DNA of 64,000 nucleotides, from NCBI RefSeq assembly GCF_002846415.1, contig NZ_PJMX01000001.1, forward strand, positions 6,758,001-6,822,000. Reading direction: 5' to 3'. A model generated the notes under the pieces. The model saw only the letters and a list, made by a program, of their open reading frames with translations, did not search any database and was not told the DNA's origin. The stretch comes from Streptomyces sp. TLI_146. GTDB taxonomy: Bacteria > Actinomycetota > Actinomycetes > Streptomycetales > Streptomycetaceae. Below are positions 48,451 to 57,968 of this stretch, in pieces (positions within the stretch are counted from its first letter, which is position 1; each line of letters opens with the position of its first letter). Made by a program: the position numbers and the translations under genes.

Positions 48451-49161
48451 ATGGGCGACCTGAAGCAGCGCAATCTCATCACGGCCCAGGAACGGCTGCG
48501 CGACCAGGTCGCCCACGCCCTGCGCGCCGCCCTGGTCGCCGGTGAACTCCGCCCCGGCAACATCTACTCCGCCCCCGGCCTCGCCGCGGACTTCGGCATC
48601 TCGGCCACCCCGGTCCGCGAGGCGATGCTCGACCTGGCCCGCGAAGGACTCGTCGAACCCGTACGGAACAAGGGCTTTCGCATCACCGAGGTGAGCGAGC
48701 GCGACCTCGACCAGTACACGGAACTGCGCGCGATGATCGAGGTGCCCACCGTCGGCAAGGTGACGCAGATCGCCACCGTGGAGCAGCTGGAGGAACTGCG
48801 GCCCGTCGCCGAGGAGATCGTCGCCCACGCGCGCGACCACAACCTCATCGGCTATCTCGACGCCGACCGCCGCTTCCACCTCCAGCTCCTCGGCCTCGCC
48901 GGGAACGAGCGGCTCGTCGAGACCGTCGGCGACCTGCGCAAGCGCTCCCGTCTTTACGGACTGACCCGGCTCGACGAGCGCGGCCAGCTCATCTCCTCGG
49001 CCGAGGAGCACATCGAGCTCCTCGACCTGATGGTGGCGGGCGACGAGCTCGCCGCCGAGGAGTGCATGGCCCGCCACCTCGGCCATGTCCGCTCGCTGTG
49101 GGCGCAGGCCCGCGACGAGCCGGTGGAGCCGCGCCCCAAGCGCACCCTGGGCAACCGCTGA
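48451..49161 (+). CDS. GntR-family (FadR/FCD type) regulator of the hydroxyproline cluster
   Basis: A 236-aa regulator. The winged helix (17-78) has SAPGLAADFGISATPVREAM, and the FCD ligand domain has metal-binding pattern residues in YLDADRRFHLQLL, SSAEEHIELL and MARHLGHV. FCD regulators sense small carboxylates or amino acids and often control the neighbouring operon. ATG 48451 follows GGAGGA. The three motif sites before the catabolic units and this gene make it the obvious regulator. The ligand is probably a hydroxyproline-pathway intermediate (inference). Confidence 0.9.
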   Translation: MGDLKQRNLITAQERLRDQVAHALRAALVAGELRPGNIYSAPGLAADFGISATPVREAMLDLAREGLVEPVRNKGFRITEVSERDLDQYTELRAMIEVPTVGKVTQIATVEQLEELRPVAEEIVAHARDHNLIGYLDADRRFHLQLLGLAGNERLVETVGDLRKRSRLYGLTRLDERGQLISSAEEHIELLDLMVAGDELAAEECMARHLGHVRSLWAQARDEPVEPRPKRTLGNR

Positions 49162-49259
49162 CCTGCGCACGGTGACGACTGCCGGGCTGCGGCGGGCCGT
49201 TGGGGCGGGCGGGACTTGATCGACTGGTGAGGCCCAGGGGCCGGGCTTAGTGTCGAGGG

Positions 49260-49277
49260 GTGGACGGGACCGTCCAC
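49260..49277. promoter_or_regulatory. Inverted repeat upstream of the MFS exporter gene
   Basis: GTGGACGG-GA-CCGTCCAC, perfect 8-bp arms, 28 bp before the ATG. A second smaller repeat (CCCTCG-TG-CGAGGG, 49281-49294) follows. Possible operator; no regulator gene adjoins specifically. Confidence 0.45.
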
Positions 49278-49305
49278 CGTCCCTCGTGCGAGGGCAAGGT
49301 CCGCC

Positions 49306-50853
49306 ATGACGAGTTCGCAGCCGACACCCACGACCGACACCGCCGCCCCCGACCGCGGAGGCGGCGGCAAGGGGATCGCGCTCCTGGTCATCGCCTCGTG
49401 CCAGTTGATGGTGGTGCTCGACATCACCATCGTGAACATCGCGCTTCCGCACATCCAGAGCGCCCTGGACTTCTCCACGACCAGCCTGGCCTGGGTGGTG
49501 AGCGCCTACACGCTCACCTTCGGCGGGCTGCTGCTGCTCGGCGGCCGGACCGGCGACATCCTCGGCAGACGCCGGGTGTTCGTCTTCGGCGTCGTGCTCT
49601 TCGCGATCGCCTCCCTGCTGGGCGGACTCTCCCAGGACTCCGGCCAGTTGCTGGCCGCGCGCGCCTTCCAGGGCGTCGGCGGCGCCATCGCCTCGCCGAC
49701 CGCGCTGGCCCTGATCACCACCACGTTCACCGAAGGCCCCGAGCGCAACCGGGCGTTCGGCGTCTTCGCGGCGGTCTCCGCGGGCGGCGGCGCGATCGGC
49801 CTGCTCGCCGGCGGCCTGCTCGTCGAATGGCTCGACTGGCGCTGGGTGTTCTTCGTCAACGTGCCGATCGCGGCGCTGATCGTCCTCGCGACGCCCCGGC
49901 ACATCCAGGAGTCCGAGCGCCATCCGGGCCACTTCGACTTCACCGGCGCGCTCACCTCGACGCTCGGCATGACCGCGCTGGTGTACGGCTTCATCCGCGC
50001 CGCCCAGGAGGGCTGGCGCGACCCGTACACCCTGGGGTCCTTCGGCGCCGCCGTACTGCTGCTCGTGGCGTTCTTCCTGGTGGAGCGGCGTTCGGAGCGG
50101 CCCATCACGCCGCTGCACATGTTCGCCGACCGCAACCGCGCGGGCACCTACGGCATCATGCTGAGCCTCGCCGCCGCGATCTTCGGCATGTTCTTCTTCC
50201 TCACGCTGTTCGTGCAGAACGTGCTGGGCTTCAGCCCGCTGAAGGCCGGGCTCGCGTTCCTGCCGGTCAGCGCCGTCATCGCGGTGGGCGCGGGGATCGC
50301 CTCGCAGCTGCTGCCCAAGTACGGCCCCAAGCCCTTCATGGTGACGGGCTCGGTCCTGGCCGCGGCGGGCCTGTCGTGGCTGACGCTCACCGACATCCAC
50401 TCCACGTACGCGGGCAGCATCCTGGGCCCGATGCTCGTCTTCAGCCTCGGCATGGGCCTGAACTTCGTCTCGCTGACGCTGATGGCCGTCTCGGGCGTGC
50501 CCGTGCACGAGACGGGCGCGGCCTCCGGCATGCTCAACGCCACCCAGCAGGTGGGCGGCTCGCTGGGCCTGTCCATCCTGGTCACGGTCTTCGGCACGGC
50601 CAGCCGCAACGAGGCGAGCGACCAGGTGCCCAAGTTCCTGCACCAGGCGACCCCCGCCGAGCGCCTGGCGTTCCAGCGCACCGGCAAGCTCCCGCGCCCC
50701 TGGAGCGACCAGGTGCTCGCCTCCGGGGTCTCCACCGCCTTCATCGTGGCCGCGATCTTCGCGGTTGTGGCCGCGGTGATCGCCCTGCTGGTCATCCAGG
50801 TCCGCCCCGCGGACCTGGAGCGCCTCCAGGGCGGAATGACCCCCGGTCCCTGA
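49306..50853 (+). CDS. DHA2-family (EmrB/QacA) MFS multidrug exporter
   Basis: A 515-aa integral membrane protein with about 14 predicted segments. The first is at about 23-43 with the DHA2 motif VVLDITIVNIALPHI. Motif A is at LLLLGGRTGDILGRRRVFV, and the antiporter motif C-like segment is AGGGAIGLLAGGLL. Family members export drugs or antiseptics by proton antiport. ATG 49306 lies 29 bp after a perfect inverted repeat. It is not evidently part of the hydroxyproline cluster, since amino-acid permeases look different. Confidence 0.9.
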   Translation: MTSSQPTPTTDTAAPDRGGGGKGIALLVIASCQLMVVLDITIVNIALPHIQSALDFSTTSLAWVVSAYTLTFGGLLLLGGRTGDILGRRRVFVFGVVLFAIASLLGGLSQDSGQLLAARAFQGVGGAIASPTALALITTTFTEGPERNRAFGVFAAVSAGGGAIGLLAGGLLVEWLDWRWVFFVNVPIAALIVLATPRHIQESERHPGHFDFTGALTSTLGMTALVYGFIRAAQEGWRDPYTLGSFGAAVLLLVAFFLVERRSERPITPLHMFADRNRAGTYGIMLSLAAAIFGMFFFLTLFVQNVLGFSPLKAGLAFLPVSAVIAVGAGIASQLLPKYGPKPFMVTGSVLAAAGLSWLTLTDIHSTYAGSILGPMLVFSLGMGLNFVSLTLMAVSGVPVHETGAASGMLNATQQVGGSLGLSILVTVFGTASRNEASDQVPKFLHQATPAERLAFQRTGKLPRPWSDQVLASGVSTAFIVAAIFAVVAAVIALLVIQVRPADLERLQGGMTPGP

Positions 50854-50888
50854 GGCCGCCCGGCGGGGACGATCTCAGGGACCGGGGA

Positions 50889-50919
50889 CCGGCGGCGCAT
50901 GTACGGAAGCAGCCGCCGG
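50889..50919. terminator. Terminator between the MFS and HTH-MurA genes
   Basis: CCGGCGGC (50889-50896) pairs perfectly with GCCGCCGG (50912-50919) across a 15-nt loop, between the two convergent genes. Confidence 0.6.
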
Positions 50920-50940
50920 ACGATCTACGGGCTTCTCTGC

Positions 50941-50967
50941 TAAATGTCCCAGCAGATTAAATGTCCC
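50941..50967. repeat. 10-bp direct repeat at the HTH-MurA gene end
   Basis: TAAATGTCCC occurs at 50941-50950 and 50958-50967; the second copy spans the last codons of the leftward gene and part of its TAA stop. It looks like a small slippage duplication. Confidence 0.7.
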
Positions 50968-52483
50968 GGAAGATCTCGATCTGTGCGCCCACCGAGTTGA
51001 GCCGCTCCGCCAGCTCCTCGTAGCCGCGGTTGATCACGTACACATTGCGCAGTACGGACGTGCCCTCCGCCGCCATCATCGCGAGCAGGACCACCACCGC
51101 CGGGCGCAGCGCGGGCGGGCACATCATCTCCGCCGCGCGCCAGCGGGTCGGGCCCTCGACGAGCACCCGGTGCGGGTCGAGGAGCTGGAGGCGGCCGCCG
51201 AGGCGGTTGAGGTCCGTGAGGTAGATCGCACGGTTGTCGTAGACCCAGTCGTGGATGAGGGTCTTGCCCTGCGCCACGGCCGCGATCGCCGCGAAGAACG
51301 GCACGTTGTCGATGTTGAGGCCGGGGAACGGCATCGGGTGGATCTTGTCGATCGGCGCCTCCAGCTTGGAGGGGCGGACCGTGAGGTCGATCAGCCGGGT
51401 GCGGCCGTTGTCGGCCGCGTACTCCGCCGAGCGGTCGTGGTCCAGGCCCATCTCCTCCAGGACCGCGAGCTCGATCTCCAGGAACTCGATCGGCACCCGA
51501 CGGATCGTCAGCTCCGACTCGGTGACCACCGCGGCGGCCAGCAGGCTCATCGCCTCGACCGGGTCCTCGGACGGCGAGTAGTCGACGTCGACGTCGATGT
51601 CCGGCACGCCGTGCACGGTCAGCGTGGTGGTGCCGACGCCGTCGACCCGTACGCCCAGCGCCTCCAGGAAGAAGCAGAGGTCCTGGACCATGTAGTTGGA
51701 GGAGGCGTTGCGGATGACGGTGACGCCGTCGTTGCGGGCGGCGGCCAGCAGCGCGTTCTCGGTCACCGTGTCGCCGCGCTCGGTCAGCACGATCGGGCGG
51801 TCCGGGGCGGTCCGCGTCACCTCGGCGTGGTAGATGCCCTCGGTGGCCGTGATGTCCAGGCCGAAGCGGCGCAGGGCGATCATGTGCGGCTCGATGGTGC
51901 GCGTACCGAGGTCGCAGCCGCCCGCGTAGGGCAGCCGGAAGCGGTCCATGCGGTGCAGCAGCGGGCCCAGGAACATGATGATGGAGCGGGTCCGGCGGGC
52001 GGCCTCCGCGTCCATGCCGTCCATGTCGAGGTCGGCCGGGGGCACGATCTCCAGGTCGACGCCGTCATTGATCCAGCGGGTGCGCACCCCGATGGAGTTC
52101 AGGACCTCCAGGAGCCGGAAGACCTCTTCGATACGGGCCACCCGGCGCAGCACGGTGCGGCCCTTGTTGAGGAGCGAGCCGCAGAGCAGCGCCACGCAGG
52201 CGTTCTTGCTCGTCTTGACGTCGATGGAGCCGGAGAGCCGGCGCCGGCCGACCACCCGCAGATGCATGGGCCCGGCGTAGCCGAGGGAGACGATCTCGCT
52301 GTCGAGTGCTTCGCCGATGCGGGCGATCATCTCAAGGCTGATGTTCTGGTTCCCGCGCTCGATGCGGTTCACGGCGCTCTGGCTCGTGCCCAGAGCCTCG
52401 GCCAACTGCGTCTGCGTCCAGCCCCGGTGCTGCCGGGCGTCACGGATGAGCTTGCCGATGCGTACGAGGTAGTCGTCTGACAT
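50957..52483 (-). CDS. XRE-type HTH fused to a MurA-like enolpyruvyl transferase
   Basis: A 508-aa fusion. Residues 5-62 are an XRE/Cro helix-turn-helix (GWTQTQLAEALGTSQSAVNR). Residues 72-508 are the EPT fold of UDP-GlcNAc 1-carboxyvinyltransferase. Catalytic features of MurA persist: K93-N94 (KTSKNACVAL) and the loop cysteine C190 (YAGGCDLGTRT). MurA adds enolpyruvate to UDP-GlcNAc in peptidoglycan synthesis. The fused DNA-binding domain suggests a regulator sensing UDP-GlcNAc/PEP, or an enzyme that also binds DNA. ATG 52483 lies 12 bp from a palindrome resembling a second one in the same promoter region. Confidence 0.9.
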   Translation of the reverse strand: MSDDYLVRIGKLIRDARQHRGWTQTQLAEALGTSQSAVNRIERGNQNISLEMIARIGEALDSEIVSLGYAGPMHLRVVGRRRLSGSIDVKTSKNACVALLCGSLLNKGRTVLRRVARIEEVFRLLEVLNSIGVRTRWINDGVDLEIVPPADLDMDGMDAEAARRTRSIIMFLGPLLHRMDRFRLPYAGGCDLGTRTIEPHMIALRRFGLDITATEGIYHAEVTRTAPDRPIVLTERGDTVTENALLAAARNDGVTVIRNASSNYMVQDLCFFLEALGVRVDGVGTTTLTVHGVPDIDVDVDYSPSEDPVEAMSLLAAAVVTESELTIRRVPIEFLEIELAVLEEMGLDHDRSAEYAADNGRTRLIDLTVRPSKLEAPIDKIHPMPFPGLNIDNVPFFAAIAAVAQGKTLIHDWVYDNRAIYLTDLNRLGGRLQLLDPHRVLVEGPTRWRAAEMMCPPALRPAVVVLLAMMAAEGTSVLRNVYVINRGYEELAERLNSVGAQIEIFRDI

Positions 52484-52494
52484 GGCGGCAGGTT

Positions 52495-52510
52495 ATCTCA
52501 CATATGAGAT
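52495..52510. promoter_or_regulatory. Palindrome 1 (ATCTCA-N4-TGAGAT)
   Basis: ATCTCACATATGAGAT, 6-bp perfect arms, 12 bp upstream of the HTH-MurA start. Ten of 16 bases are the outer frame shared with palindrome 2 at 52693-52708. Confidence 0.55.
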
Positions 52511-52692
52511 GAGATTCCTGTTGGGGTGCGCCGTCGGGGTGAGGACTGTGTGAAGCGCCGTCAGTTCCGATGGTGGTGCGGCGCGAGCGCCGGGGCAACC
52601 GGAGTGCATCCGTCCGGGGCCCTTCGGGGCAGCCCGCGCACGCGTACGGGGCGTGCCCGCGCATGACCAGCGGCCGCCCATGTACTAGAGTT

Positions 52693-52708
52693 ATCTCGAC
52701 ATCGAGAT
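52693..52708. promoter_or_regulatory. Palindrome 2 (ATCTCGA-N2-TCGAGAT)
   Basis: ATCTCGACATCGAGAT, 7-bp perfect arms, 142-157 bp upstream of the acnA start. It resembles palindrome 1, so one regulator, perhaps the HTH-MurA fusion, may bind both. Confidence 0.55.
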
Positions 52709-52764
52709 ATCTGCCGAGGCGCACCGCGGCCGCACGTCATCGACGAAGTGACGGTAAGGGTGAC

Positions 52765-52783
52765 CTAACTTAGCCTTACCTTA
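52765..52783 (-). promoter_or_regulatory. Candidate DmdR/IdeR iron box upstream of acnA
   Basis: The minus strand reads TAAGGTAAGGCTAAGTTAG, matching 14 of 19 positions of the DtxR/IdeR-type consensus TTAGGTTAGGCTAACCTAA as I remember it. It is 67-85 bp before the acnA start, a promoter position. Aconitase is an abundant iron-sulphur enzyme, so iron control is reasonable. Confidence 0.5.
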
Positions 52784-52849
52784 GCGGATTGGCTATCCAG
52801 CGTGGCGGCAGGATGCGGTGGAACGCGCACATATATGAAGGAGACTGTC

Positions 52850-55564
<2,715 letters not shown>

Positions 55565-55573
55565 GGATCGGGC

Positions 55574-55589
55574 TCTGCCAAGAGGCAGA
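55574..55589 (+). terminator. First hairpin after acnA
   Basis: TCTGCC-AAGA-GGCAGA, a perfect 6-bp stem with a tetraloop, 10 bp after the stop. Confidence 0.55.
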
Positions 55590-55602
55590 CCTTGATACGA
55601 CT

Positions 55603-55644
55603 TGAGGGGCAGCACTCCAGGTGAACCTGGGGCGCGGCCCCTCA
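55603..55644 (+). terminator. Main acnA terminator
   Basis: TGAGGGGC (55603-55610) pairs with GCCCCTCA (55637-55644). An inner hairpin CCAGGT-GA-ACCTGG (55617-55630) lies inside, giving a branched strong structure. Confidence 0.75.
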
Positions 55645-55988
55645 GCGTCTTTCACATCAGGACGTGGATGTGCCCGTGTCAGCAGAGACAGTCAGGCTAT
55701 GCCAGGTAGAAAACCGCACGTCTTCCTCACGGCCCTTCCCCTACGGTTCGCTGCTCCGTACACGCGGACCTTGCCTCCGTAGGCAAGCAGCGACCCGGGC
55801 GATGCCGCAGCGTCGTGCTTGAACCTGTGCGGACTGCGACGCCAGGCCCGTCGAGTGCTATGGGAGAACCGTGCGCGAGCGCGTGGATCGGCGGCAGATC
55901 GCCGAACTCGCCGCCCGGCTGACCCAAGCAGCACGCGAAGCCAGCGAAGACCACGACGAACTGCTCGCCCCCACGTCACGGACTGGCC
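55645..55988. other. Junction between core acnA region and decayed element
   Basis: No intact gene. A rightward frame from GTG 55871 reads VRERVDRRQIAELAARLTQA for about 55 codons before a stop, probably a fragment belonging to the relic downstream. No tRNA gene or clear attachment-site repeat was seen. Confidence 0.45.
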
Positions 55989-56990
55989 TTGACTACGGTC
56001 GAGGAACGCTGGCCCACCCCACTCCTGTTCGGCCAGCATGACCCCGTTATCTACCTTCCCGGTCGACGCCCTTCCCGTCTGTGTGGGCGAACAAGCCAAT
56101 GCTGTCGCCGAGTTCACCCGGATTCCCGCCGACACAGCGGTCACGATGGCACTTGCCGCGCTCTCCACGGCCGCCAGTGTGCGCGTCGACGTCCAGATCC
56201 GCGACGGCTGGACCCACCTAGACGAACCTCTACCTGGTCGCCGCGATGCCCCGGCCTCCTGAAAGTCCGATGTCTTTGCCGCCTTGGCCCGTCCGCTATA
56301 CGGCGTCGAGGCCGAGGTCGGGTAGGGGCTGCCGAAGCGCGAGCCGACGGCATCATGCAAAGACTGGCAAGGCCGACGACGCCACTGGCTGCACTGCCTT
56401 GGGCGGCGTAGTCACCGGCCTACATATGGACGCCGAGTTCATCACCGTCCCACCCATGCCCCGCCTGCCCGCCTCGGGTGACGTCGCCCCTGAGACCTGA
56501 CCAAGCTCCTGGCCACACAGGGAGACAGAGGCGTCCTGTCTCCGGAAGGCGACCTGCTCGACATAATTTCGGGTCGTTACAATGACAAACCCAATCTCGG
56601 AGTCTTTGCAGGCCCAAGAGGGCGAGCGCCTGCAGGTCGAATACATCACCCGCGAAGTCGGCATGGGCAAGAAGCCCGCCCTCGCCATCGACATCACTCC
56701 GCGGCCCCGTTCTGACGGAACTCGCCCAAACCTCGGCGCCCGCGGCCGAGACCTGTTGGCCCGCTTCTTCCTCTCTTCCTGTCGCCTCAACCCATGGATT
56801 TTGCAAGGTTTCTGTTCCATCGAACGTGCGATCGCCATCGGCGAGTACTACAACACCCACGTGCTGGTGGCCTTCACCCTCATGGCGACCGACGCGGGCA
56901 GAGAGAGGCCCCAACCGGTGCTCGACTGGGTCCGCCGGACCACGGCGATCAGATTCAAGGCGCATGAACCCGGTATGGCCCGCTGCCGCG
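55989..56990 (+). pseudogene. Relic of a DUF3987/YfjI-type (mobile-element replication-associated) protein
   Basis: Pieces in successive frames line up with one protein family in order. WPTPLLFGQHDP is followed, after a frameshift, by LSTFPVDALPVCVGEQANAV and ADTAVTMALAALSTAASVRV. Another frame gives TNLYLVAAMP after a TAG. Further on come AEFITVPPMPRLPASGDVAP, TKLLATQGDRGVLSPEGDLL after a TGA, LQVEYITREVGMGKKPALAI and IGEYYNTHVLVAFTLMATDA. At least three frameshifts and two stops interrupt it. DUF3987/YfjI proteins are typical of integrative plasmids and prophages, so this marks an old insertion. Boundaries are approximate. Confidence 0.7.
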
Positions 56991-57185
56991 CTTTCCCACC
57001 GCGAGCGCCACAGCCCCGGCGCCCAGATCCCTCAAGGAGCTCGGTTGCCTTGGTGAGGGGAACCCAACCGCCTCGGGCCCACGCGGCCAACTTCCTGCGG
57101 CTACCCACCGCGTATAGCCTTCGCTTTTGGTTGATGGTCTACTTGCGGGCTGAAACGTGGGGAAGCGACGGTTCTCGAAAATGGA

Positions 57186-57216
57186 GTTGGCCCGCCGGTG
57201 GGTCCGGCGGGCCAAC
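57186..57216. terminator. Strong hairpin at the end of the relic region
   Basis: A perfect 13-bp stem (57186-57198 with 57204-57216) with a 5-nt loop. It probably was the terminator of the decayed gene. Confidence 0.65.
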
Positions 57217-57458
57217 AGGGTGAGTAACGCCTGACTGAGGATGGCGTCAGCAGATGTTGTTGTATTCCCTCAACCGAGCGCCAGTCACAGAGGCCCGGAG
57301 CTAACGGATCCCCGCCGACGGAGTGGCGAGTGGGTCACCTCCACCGATGCGGCTATGCAATTTCACCCGTAACCCCGCGTAGCCAGGGATGCCACTTTTC
57401 CGAAGCAGGATAAACGAGGTTCATTGGCCGTTCGGGCAAATGATTTCCACCGTCCTTT
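57217..57458. other. Gene-free spacer before the immunity gene
   Basis: Lower-GC sequence with stops in all frames. I see no gene, repeat or RNA in it. Confidence 0.5.
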
Positions 57459-57968
57459 TCACAGGAATTTTGGATCGATGATATCCAGGCCCCAAATGTC
57501 GCCGTGTCCGGGATATGGGCCGCGTTCGGAGGACGGGTCATCGATCACGGTGACCGTGACTCCTGTCTTCTGTGACCGGAATATTCTGTCCCCTTGAGTA
57601 ACAGTTGATGAATCAAACGGCAGGCACCCGGAAGGGTGATGGAGCTCGTTCTCTACATCCGCCCATTCCGTGTACGATGCAAGGTCGATTCCGGTCTGGT
57701 CTCTAATCTTGTCCGCAAGGTCTGGCATGGAAGCGAGTCGGTGGATTTCGAGAATGATGGACCGGCAGGTCCAGTCCGACTCATCACCAAAAGTTGCCTC
57801 GAAGAGGCCGTAGTCCCGCCGCAGCATTCGCGCGCCGCGACGGCCTTGGATCTCCTCGATATAGTCGAGGGTGATCGTCTTCTCGGCCTCGACCAGCTTA
57901 ACCCCCACAGAGAAGCCGAACAACGAGCCCGCCTCGATGACTCTCGCAATAAATTTTGGCCCGTTCAT
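57459..57968 (-). CDS. Putative immunity protein for the ALF/Hint toxin
   Basis: A 169-aa acidic soluble protein (MNGPKFIARVIEAGSLFGFS; KTITLDYIEEIQGRRGARML; PYPGHGDIWGLDIIDPKFL) with no signal peptide. I do not recognise the family. Its ATG overlaps the toxin stop by 4 bp (ATGA), the classic arrangement of polymorphic toxin-immunity pairs, and its GC content is below that of the core genes. The inferred role is neutralising the C-terminal toxin domain of the protein encoded directly upstream in kin cells. Confidence 0.65.
   Translation of the reverse strand: MNGPKFIARVIEAGSLFGFSVGVKLVEAEKTITLDYIEEIQGRRGARMLRRDYGLFEATFGDESDWTCRSIILEIHRLASMPDLADKIRDQTGIDLASYTEWADVENELHHPSGCLPFDSSTVTQGDRIFRSQKTGVTVTVIDDPSSERGPYPGHGDIWGLDIIDPKFL

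Larger units (their letters stand above)
52484..52849. other. Divergent control region between HTH-MurA and acnA
   Basis: 366 bp without a gene. It contains two related palindromes and an iron-box-like sequence, each listed separately. The rest is GC-rich with no conserved frame. Confidence 0.7.

Noticed and set aside
48325..50643. 772-aa open frame antisense to the GntR and MFS genes
   Set aside because: Glu/Arg/His-rich shadow of two clear genes and the gap between them.
55565..57458. Integrase attachment site or tRNA target next to acnA
   Set aside because: Looked for a tRNA 3' end and matching direct repeats near 55.6 and 57.2 kb; none was visible.
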